A stretch of 11,347 nucleotides of DNA from contig JAYZDB010000177.1 of assembly GCA_036338025.1 (NCBI GenBank), positions 1 to 11,347 on the forward strand, written 5' to 3'. The notes under the pieces were generated by a model. The model searched no databases. It was not told the origin of the DNA and worked only from the letters and a program-made list of their open reading frames with translations. Made by a program: the position numbers and the translations under genes. Of the stretch, positions 1 through 5,483 are shown piece by piece. This DNA is from JAYZDB01 sp036338025 (GTDB taxonomy: Bacteria; Planctomycetota; UBA1135; UBA2386). Position 1 is the first letter of the stretch. The number at the start of each line of letters is the position of its first letter.

Positions 1-1351
1 GGACCCGGTTCTCAGTGTCTGTCCGGTTGGCGTCGCCGCGGACTGCCAGATGGATGACGATTTCATCGACCTCCATCGGGTCACCATCCTTCTTGACCAA
101 CTCGACCTGCCACTCCTCTACGTCGGCCATGTCGGAGAGGATCTCCGCGCAGTCTTCCAGGTTGACGAGCGTGCCCTTGATCTTGAGGAGCTGCAGGTCC
201 TTCATGCTGCTCTCGCGGGTCAGGTTGCTGCTGATCCTCGGTACCGTGCGGCCACAGTGAGGGCACGGACAGTACTGGATACCACCCCGGACCAGATCGC
301 CGGTGCGGTAGCGGAATACCGTGCTACCTCGACCGCTGATCGGGGTGTAGACCAATTCGCCGGAGTCGCCCTCGGGCACGACTTCACCGGATTGGGGATC
401 GATCACCTCGAAGATGCCGAGGTCTGGATACAGGTGATAGCCGGAGTAGACGTCCGGGTCGGAGGTCGGGCACTCGGCCCATGCCATCCGGGCTTCGGTG
501 AAGCCGTAGGTTCCAAACACCGAGACGTCACGAGCACCCATTTCCTCGAGCATGCTGATGATCTTCACCTTCATGCCCGGCGGTACCCGTTCTGCGCCTA
601 GGACGACGTTACGGACCGAGGACATGTCGGCGCCCTCTGCGACGCCACGGCGCAGCAGGTGGTAGATGTAGCCAGGGACTCCGAGCAGCGCCTGGGCGCG
701 GGTGCGGTCGATGGCACGTAGGTCACCGGCGCTACCTACCACTTTGCCGCCACCGGTGCTCAGTACCATCATGCCGGTCTCGAAGCCAGCACTGACAACC
801 TGCCAGAAGGCCAGGTGCGGGGCGTAAGGAAATATGTTCGCGACCCGCGCTTCGGTGGGCAGGCCGAGTATTTCGATCAGGCGTCCCCCGGTGGTCCTCA
901 GCCGGTCCAGGTCGTGGGAACTGTAGAAGAACGGTACAGGGTCGGCAGAGCGGCCTGTCGTGAAGGTCATGAAGCTCGGGTAGAATTCCTTGCGGATCTT
1001 CTCTTTGACGTGTGCCTTGCCCTTCGTCCACGATTCCCACAACAAGGGAAGTTTGCGCGATAGCGGCCAGGCCGTGCGAATCGACTCTGGATCGGGCTGC
1101 AGGATGAACTGCTTGAACTTCTGTGGATCCGCCTCACTCGGCACGAGATCCAACTTGGTGGTGGTTGGAAGGCGGCGGAGATCATCCACGGACCGGATCT
1201 GGTCAGGACTTACGCCCTCTCGGTCGAACAGTCCCCGGTAGTAAGGGCTGAACGGGTCGAGATACTCCTTGATGTAACGCGCTAGCTGCGCGTCCTGGAA
1301 CTTCCGCATCTGGTCTCGGGACCAGTGTTCAATTTCTCGCCAATTTCCCAT
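1..1351 (-). CDS. AMP-forming acyl ligase, PaaK/CapK-like (3' end outside window)
   Basis: Minus-strand gene read from the ATG at 1351-1349. Its 450 codons stay open to the left edge, so the C-terminus is missing. It resembles phenylacetate-CoA ligase-type adenylating enzymes, which activate a carboxylic acid as acyl-AMP and usually pass it to CoA. Visible motifs are a degenerate nucleotide loop FTTGR at residues 130-134 (normally SSGTTGK), LGAERVPPG at 251-259 (the usual LGGE region), FGTYGFTEA at 279-287 (the YGxTE motif) and FRYRTGDLV at 346-354 (the YRTGD motif). A cysteine cluster CPCPHCGR lies at 361-368, where PaaK relatives carry a similar Cys-rich stretch. KIKGTLVN at 390-397 begins the small C-terminal domain. 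AGGAG lies 14 bases before the ATG, which is long spacing, so the start is only probable; an in-frame GTG at 1366-1364 is an alternative. It is divergent from the patatin gene. The substrate cannot be read from sequence. Confidence 0.85.
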   Translation of the reverse strand, partial: MGNWREIEHWSRDQMRKFQDAQLARYIKEYLDPFSPYYRGLFDREGVSPDQIRSVDDLRRLPTTTKLDLVPSEADPQKFKQFILQPDPESIRTAWPLSRKLPLLWESWTKGKAHVKEKIRKEFYPSFMTFTTGRSADPVPFFYSSHDLDRLRTTGGRLIEILGLPTEARVANIFPYAPHLAFWQVVSAGFETGMMVLSTGGGKVVGSAGDLRAIDRTRAQALLGVPGYIYHLLRRGVAEGADMSSVRNVVLGAERVPPGMKVKIISMLEEMGARDVSVFGTYGFTEARMAWAECPTSDPDVYSGYHLYPDLGIFEVIDPQSGEVVPEGDSGELVYTPISGRGSTVFRYRTGDLVRGGIQYCPCPHCGRTVPRISSNLTRESSMKDLQLLKIKGTLVNLEDCAEILSDMADVEEWQVELVKKDGDPMEVDEIVIHLAVRGDANRTDTENRV

Positions 1352-1393
1352 AGCACGCCCGGGCACTCCTACTAGCTCACATTCTTTGGATGG

Positions 1394-1415
1394 TTTCAGG
1401 CAACCTGCCCTGAGA
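1394..1415. repeat. Inverted repeat, possible operator or hairpin
   Basis: TCAGG at 1396-1400 is the reverse complement of CCTGA at 1409-1413, separated by 8 bases. The stem extends outward by one T-G wobble and one T-A pair. It lies in the divergent intergenic region, so a regulator site is plausible, but the arms are short. Confidence 0.3.
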
Positions 1416-1418
1416 TCC

Positions 1419-1451
1419 GATCTATCGACAAAGGGGCAATAGATCTTTGCC
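1419..1451. repeat. Overlapping inverted repeats, possible operator
   Basis: GATCTAT at 1419-1425 is matched by its exact reverse complement ATAGATC at 1439-1445, with a 13-base spacer. Two further palindromic elements overlap the right arm: AGATCT at 1441-1446, and CAAAG at 1429-1433 pairing with CTTTG at 1445-1449. It sits about 35-65 bases before the patatin start, where an operator or a leader hairpin could act. Confidence 0.35.
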
Positions 1452-1482
1452 ACCTCTGTAGGCAATTTCCGGACATCGACTC

Positions 1483-2727
1483 GTGGGCAGGACGAACATC
1501 AGCAACTGGCTACCTGGATTTGGCGCTCGCCATGACGTGCCGCCAAACGGGGTGGGCCACAGCCACGTGGATGGGAAGGTCGACGGGACGCCGACGGACG
1601 CCAGTCAGCGGCCGGCCCCAAGTCCGAAGGAGAAGCCCGCCTTGGCCAACGGCCGGCGCCGACCCAAGACCATTCTGGTGCTTGGCGGCGGTGGTATGCG
1701 GGGCTGGAGTCACATCGGCGTGGTTCGTGCGATAGAGCGTCTGGGCCTGGAGATCGACGAGGTCATCGGTACCAGCATGGGTGCGGTGATCGGTGGCCTG
1801 CTGGCCAGCGGCCGGGACTCACACGCGATCGAAGAGGTGGCGGCGGAATTTTCCGTCAAGGACTACTTCAAGCTCAACCTCTTGAAGTTTCTCGTGAAGG
1901 GTTACCGGCACGCGTCGGTCTACAAAGGCAAGGCCTTCCGCCACGCCCTTGAGCGTTTCTTGCCAACCGACGACTTCGAGGAACTGCAAAAGCCCTTCTT
2001 CTGCAATGCGCTGTCCTTGACCTCCGGAGTGATGCAGTACTTTGGACTGCCCGAGGCTCCGAAGGTGAGGCTCTCGGATGCGATCTACGCCAGCAGCACA
2101 TTGCCTGGTGTGTTTGAGCCCGCCGAGTTGGCTGGCGACTACTTCGTGGATGGTGGCATGGCGGAGACCCTGTGTCTCAAGCTTGCCCATGCGCGCGGTG
2201 CCGACCTGATCATTGCGAGTGACCTCGCGATCAAGGATCACCACACACACAAACCTTACAAAAGCACGCTGCCACACATCCTGTTCCAGACCTACGACTT
2301 GATGGGCGTGGCGTTGAACGAACACAACCTGCACCGGTACGCCGACAACAAGGTTGTGTTGATGCGGCCGAAGGTCGGACACGTGGGGGTGCTGGATGCT
2401 CCGAACATGTCCGAATTGATTCGGCTTGGAGAACTCGAGACGCTTGAGATGTTGGCGACGCACACTCTGACCCGTTACCTGTGCGATCCCGCTGCCGTCG
2501 AAGAGGTTGATCGCACGATTCGTCGCCCAAGAGATTATGTGCAACTCGAAGTCGATATGAACGCCTGCATCAACTGTGGAATTTGCGCAGTGACCTGCGC
2601 GACCGAGGGCTTTGCTTCGGTGCCGTTCGGGAGCGTGGTTCGGAAGCTACACAATTACGAGTGCACTCGGGACATGGCCTGTGAGAGGACCTGCCCGACC
2701 CATGCCATCCGGCTCAGGAATCTCTAG
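1483..2727 (+). CDS. Patatin-like phospholipase fused to a C-terminal ferredoxin domain
   Basis: The predicted protein has 414 residues. Residues 1-60 are a Pro/Gly/Arg-rich tail not typical of patatins, so the GTG start, which lacks a clear ribosome site, is uncertain. The patatin domain begins near residue 63: oxyanion-hole loop GGGGMRG at 68-74, nucleophile motif GTSMG at 96-100 with Ser98, and catalytic DGG with Asp223. Patatins hydrolyse acyl esters of lipids by a Ser-Asp dyad. Residues about 355-414 form a ferredoxin-like module. Its first motif, CxxCxxCxxxC, uses Cys362, 365, 368 and 372. Its second motif has Cys394, Cys400 and Cys404 followed by Pro, with Asp397 where the second cysteine is expected. 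That Asp pattern (CxxDxxC) is known in ferredoxins such as that of Pyrococcus furiosus, where Asp ligates the cluster. The fusion suggests a lipase activity or partner that responds to redox state. No signal peptide or clear membrane helix is seen. It is first in the plus-strand series. Confidence 0.9.
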   Translation: MGRTNISNWLPGFGARHDVPPNGVGHSHVDGKVDGTPTDASQRPAPSPKEKPALANGRRRPKTILVLGGGGMRGWSHIGVVRAIERLGLEIDEVIGTSMGAVIGGLLASGRDSHAIEEVAAEFSVKDYFKLNLLKFLVKGYRHASVYKGKAFRHALERFLPTDDFEELQKPFFCNALSLTSGVMQYFGLPEAPKVRLSDAIYASSTLPGVFEPAELAGDYFVDGGMAETLCLKLAHARGADLIIASDLAIKDHHTHKPYKSTLPHILFQTYDLMGVALNEHNLHRYADNKVVLMRPKVGHVGVLDAPNMSELIRLGELETLEMLATHTLTRYLCDPAAVEEVDRTIRRPRDYVQLEVDMNACINCGICAVTCATEGFASVPFGSVVRKLHNYECTRDMACERTCPTHAIRLRNL

Positions 2728-2791
2728 GCCGGCAGGTCGCAGGATGCGACTTCGGGTCGGACTGGAAGAATGCACCGGTTGCCGGTATTGA
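2702..2791 (+). other. Short ferredoxin-like reading frame ending in TGA before the DprE2-like gene
   Basis: From the ATG at 2744 this frame reads 15 residues ending LEECTGCRY, then TGA at 2789-2791. The frame is also open from an ATG at 2702 inside the patatin gene. CTGCRY followed by Cys is a usual 4Fe-4S motif; here the third cysteine position is TGA, one base from TGC. The frame is the same as that of the next gene, whose ATG lies 7 bases on. It may be a relic of a ferredoxin segment, a leader that couples translation, or chance. It has no strong ribosome site, and I do not claim it is expressed. Confidence 0.3.
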
Positions 2792-2795
2792 GGGG
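2791..2795 (+). promoter_or_regulatory. Ribosome binding site of the DprE2-like gene
   Basis: AGGGG ends 2 bases before the ATG at 2798 and overlaps the last base of the short upstream frame's TGA. The spacing is tight. It supports the 2798 start and would allow coupling to a ribosome terminating at 2791. Confidence 0.4.
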
Positions 2796-2797
2796 TT

Positions 2798-3544
2798 ATG
2801 GCAAGGTCCGTATCGATCGTTGTTGGAGCTTCCTCGGGCATTGGTGAGTGCATCGCCCGCCGTCAGGCAGCCGATGGGCTGACTGTCGTGCTGTTGGCTC
2901 GGCGGGGTGCCGAGGTGCAACGCATCGCCGAGGAGATCAACAAGAACTGTGGTGCCGATCTAGCTGTTGGGATCGCTCACGACGTGACCGACCTCGACTC
3001 AGTCGACCCCTTGTGGGATGAGATCGAGGCGGCGCACGGCAAGGTCGGGTCGATGTTTTTTGCAGCCGGGATCCTTGAGGATGTCGGTCCTGACGAGTTT
3101 GACACCATCAAGGACAAACGGCATTTCGACATCAACACCATGGGATCTGTCGCTTGGGTCAATGCGGCGGCGTGCCGTTTCGGTTCGCGCGGCGCGGGTA
3201 CGATTGTCGGGATCAGTAGTGTCGCGCAGGATCGTGGGCGCGTCGGTCGGCCGGCCTACAACGCTTCGAAGGCTGGAATGGATACCCATCTCGAGGCCGT
3301 CCGCAACCGTTTGTGGCGCAAGGGTGTGACAGTGACGACGATCCGTCCGGGATTTGTCGAGACGCCAATGACCGCGGGGGTCGAAGGCATGTTCTGGCTT
3401 ATCACGGCGGACCGCGCTGCAGAGTTGACGATCGCGGCGGCACGCAGGCGTCGAGCCGTGGTTTACATTCCTGGTCGTTGGTGCTTGATGATGTTCGTCA
3501 TCCGCAACATCCCGTCCTTTGTGTTTCGCAAGCTCAGTGTCTGA
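2798..3544 (+). CDS. dprE2: Short-chain dehydrogenase/reductase, DprE2-like
   Basis: This is a 248-residue classical SDR with the Rossmann motif GASSGIG at 10-16, FAAG at 88-91 in place of the usual NNAG, Asn113, Ser141 and YxxxK with Tyr154 and Lys158, followed by PGFVETPM at 185-192. The C-terminal end, MMFVIRNIPSFVFRKLSV, resembles the C-terminus of mycobacterial DprE2 (MMVLRHIPRSIFRKLPI from memory), which also has a degenerate NNAG. DprE2 is the NAD(P)H-dependent reductase that converts the keto intermediate made by DprE1 to polyprenyl-phosphoryl arabinose. The DprE1-like oxidase starts 12 bases downstream, which strongly supports the pairing. The true sugar and lipid carrier here are unknown. 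A generic SDR is the alternative, but the tail and the neighbour argue against it. Confidence 0.88.
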   Translation: MARSVSIVVGASSGIGECIARRQAADGLTVVLLARRGAEVQRIAEEINKNCGADLAVGIAHDVTDLDSVDPLWDEIEAAHGKVGSMFFAAGILEDVGPDEFDTIKDKRHFDINTMGSVAWVNAAACRFGSRGAGTIVGISSVAQDRGRVGRPAYNASKAGMDTHLEAVRNRLWRKGVTVTTIRPGFVETPMTAGVEGMFWLITADRAAELTIAAARRRRAVVYIPGRWCLMMFVIRNIPSFVFRKLSV

Positions 3545-3556
3545 CACGCGTAATCA

Positions 3557-4981
3557 ATGATGTCGCTCTCCTGGTCGACAAAAGACGTTTCCAGTTGGGG
3601 CATGGTCAGCGGTGGCATGACCGAAGTCCTCTACCCGACCGATGCGGAAGGGGTGGCGGCTGCGTTGCGAGAGGTCTCGAGTAGTGGTGGGACAATCGGT
3701 CTGCGCGGGGCTGGTTGTAGCTATGGCGATGCGTCTCTCAACGTCGGCGGCAAGCTCCTGGATTTCTCGCGGATGAACAAGATCCTGTTCTTTGACGAGC
3801 AAGCCGGCGAGGCCGTTGTCGAGCCCGGGGTCACGATCCGGCAGTTGTGGCGGCACGCGATCCTGCATCGATTGTGGCCCAAGGTGGTGCCGGGGACCAT
3901 GGAGGTCACGTGTGGGGGGGCGGCTGCCATGAACATCCACGGCAAGAACAACTTTGCTGTCGGCACTTTTGGCGACAGCATCGTCTCCTTCAAGCTGATC
4001 ACGCCGACCGGCGAGACTCTCGACTGCGATCGCGAACAGAATTCCGAGGTGTTCCATGCTGCCATCGGTGGCTTTGGCATGTTGGGGGTGTTTCTCGAGA
4101 TTCGTTTGAAGCTCAAGCCCGTGCACTGCGGTCGGATGCGGGTCACTGCCTTCGCCAGTCATGGTCTGCGCCAGAGCCTCGACTACCTGGAACAGCACCG
4201 GGGTTCGGCGGACTATCTGGTCGGTTGGCTTGATCTTCACGCCAGGGGCTCGGCACTCGGGCGCGGCGCTATTCACCGGGCCGATCACTTGCAGGCCGGT
4301 GAGGATCCGGCTGGTGAGGGTTTGTTCGATCCCGCGTTGCAGGACGTGCCGATGCGGATCTTCGGCATCGTACCCAAGGGTTGGATATGGCCAGGTATGT
4401 GGGCCTTCCTGCAGGGTGGACTGTGGAAGTTCGTCAACGCTGCCAAATACCGCGCAGGGATCCGCGAAGCCAGGCAACCTCCGATCCTGCAGACTCACGG
4501 TGCCTTCCACTTCCTCCTCGACTACGTCCCCAACTGGAAGAAGATGACCAGTCCGGGCGGGCTGATCCAGTTTCAGCCCTTTGTGCCGAAGGAAGCTGCC
4601 GAGCGGGTCTACCGGACCCTGATCGAGCGGTTTCAGGCCGCTGGCCTGGTTCCATACCTCGGCGTGCTGAAGCGTCACCGGTCCGACCCCTTCCTGATGA
4701 CCCATGCCGTCGATGGCTATTCCCTGGCGATGGACTTTGCGGTCAAGAAGAGCAGCAAGGAACGCTTGTGGAGTTTGTGCAACGAACTCGCGGAGATCGT
4801 GCTTGAGGCTGGTGGTCGGTTTTACTACGCGAAGGATGCGGTGCTCAAGGCGTCCTCGTTCAATCGGATTCACGGCGACACGGCCGTTGCGCAGTTCCGC
4901 TCCCTCAAGAAGCGGCTCGATCCGAGAGGCATCCTGGCGACCGACTTGTCGCGGCGCATGCTTGGGGAGTGCAGTGACTGA
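3557..4981 (+). CDS. dprE1: FAD-dependent oxidase, DprE1-like
   Basis: The predicted protein has 474 residues, close to the ~460 of mycobacterial DprE1. The FAD-binding PP-loop reads RGAGCSYGD at 50-58. IHGKN at 127-131 matches the DprE1 active-site strand (His132 and Lys134 in M. tuberculosis). IQFQ, with Gln338 and Gln340, matches Gln334/Gln336; YYAKD, with Lys426, matches the catalytic Lys418. The end LDPRGILATDLSRR is the usual family C-terminus. By eye alignment from memory, the positions of Asn385 and Cys387 are Ser389 and Ala391 here. Cys387 is the residue attacked by benzothiazinone inhibitors. The family oxidises the C2 hydroxyl of polyprenyl-phosphoryl ribose, and DprE2 completes the epimerisation. 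Two ATGs (3557, 3560) are possible and neither has a ribosome site; translation may be coupled to the reductase, whose stop is 12 bases upstream. Other VAO/ALO-type oxidases are less likely. Confidence 0.9.
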   Translation: MMSLSWSTKDVSSWGMVSGGMTEVLYPTDAEGVAAALREVSSSGGTIGLRGAGCSYGDASLNVGGKLLDFSRMNKILFFDEQAGEAVVEPGVTIRQLWRHAILHRLWPKVVPGTMEVTCGGAAAMNIHGKNNFAVGTFGDSIVSFKLITPTGETLDCDREQNSEVFHAAIGGFGMLGVFLEIRLKLKPVHCGRMRVTAFASHGLRQSLDYLEQHRGSADYLVGWLDLHARGSALGRGAIHRADHLQAGEDPAGEGLFDPALQDVPMRIFGIVPKGWIWPGMWAFLQGGLWKFVNAAKYRAGIREARQPPILQTHGAFHFLLDYVPNWKKMTSPGGLIQFQPFVPKEAAERVYRTLIERFQAAGLVPYLGVLKRHRSDPFLMTHAVDGYSLAMDFAVKKSSKERLWSLCNELAEIVLEAGGRFYYAKDAVLKASSFNRIHGDTAVAQFRSLKKRLDPRGILATDLSRRMLGECSD

Positions 4982-5342
4982 GCTTCTGACCGCCGAAGAA
5001 CTGCGAGCCCGTATTCGGGCTTTTGATCCGACCGAGAAGAAAGTTCTCGGGGGACTGATCGTCCTGATGATTCGCAACCACGACCGGATCAAGGATACGG
5101 AGTGGATGTTTGAGTCCCTGGCTCGCCTCTCCGTGCCCGCACTTGGCCTGGACCAGGAGGGAGAGGTTGACGAGGACCTGGACACGGTGCAGGAGTTTGT
5201 GCAACGCAGTTCCCGTCGGGTCCTCAACGTCGCGTTTCCACTCTTCGTCGCCGTCGCCAACGACATGCGCCAGAAGATGGCGGATGGCGAGAGCTACGCC
5301 TTGGACGATGCCTGTGCCCGGGCCTTGGACTACTTCGAATAG
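4974..5342 (+). CDS. Unrecognised 122-residue soluble protein
   Basis: I start this gene at GTG 4974, which overlaps the oxidase stop (TGA 4979-4981) by 8 bases. GGGGAG at 4964-4969 is well placed 4 bases before it. The frame is open further upstream inside the oxidase gene, but that part would be an overlap artefact. The protein begins TELLTAEELRARIRAF and appears mostly helical and acidic. It has a central hydrophobic stretch (VLGGLIVLMI, near residues 24-33), a very acidic loop (EGEVDEDLD) and a C-terminal helix ending YALDDACARALDYFE. There is no signal peptide, no cysteine pair and no catalytic motif that I recognise. Tight coupling suggests it is made in proportion to the oxidase, perhaps as a partner or regulator. 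No function is assigned. Confidence 0.75.
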   Translation: MTELLTAEELRARIRAFDPTEKKVLGGLIVLMIRNHDRIKDTEWMFESLARLSVPALGLDQEGEVDEDLDTVQEFVQRSSRRVLNVAFPLFVAVANDMRQKMADGESYALDDACARALDYFE

Positions 5343-5388
5343 TCCTCGGCATTGGCAGTTCGAGGGTAGCGCTGTTGGGTCTGGGTCG

Positions 5389-5432
5389 ATCCGAGGGCTG
5401 CCACCCGGGTCAGGCGGGTAGCTATTGCGGAT
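5389..5432. repeat. Hairpin-forming intergenic repeat
   Basis: In the 141-base gap between the 122-residue protein and the C45 hydrolase, ACCCG 5403-5407 pairs with CGGGT 5415-5419 around a 7-base loop. GCT 5397-5399 pairs with AGC 5420-5422 across a 3-base bulge, and ATCCG 5389-5393 pairs with CGGAT 5428-5432 outside. No T-run follows, so it is not a standard intrinsic terminator. It may mark the border between two transcription units. Confidence 0.3.
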
Positions 5433-5483
5433 TGGCGTTGTGAGGGCCTTTCCAAACCGCCTTGGATGGTCTCCCATTAGGTC

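Larger units (their letters stand above)
1352..1482. promoter_or_regulatory. Divergent intergenic region with probable promoters
   Basis: This 131-base gap lies between the minus-strand ligase start and the plus-strand patatin start, so it should hold promoters for both directions. I could not assign -35/-10 boxes. It is locally richer in A/T than the flanking genes and contains two inverted repeats, listed separately. No good Shine-Dalgarno sequence precedes the GTG at 1483. Confidence 0.45.

Noticed and set aside
50..601. A 183-codon plus-strand frame at the left edge
   Set aside because: It is antisense to the ligase, whose conserved motifs are clear on the minus strand; its protein matches nothing.
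2789..2791. TGA as a selenocysteine codon making a Fe-S-SDR fusion
   Set aside because: No convincing SECIS hairpin is seen just downstream, and the SDR has its own ATG and ribosome site.
4704..4973. Upstream extension of the 122-residue protein inside the oxidase gene
   Set aside because: It would overlap a conserved enzyme by over 270 bases; a good ribosome site precedes the GTG at 4974.
3554..5266. A 570-codon open frame on the minus strand opposite the DprE1-like gene
   Set aside because: It mirrors the codon bias of the oxidase gene, has no recognisable domain, and the plus strand encodes a well-conserved enzyme there.
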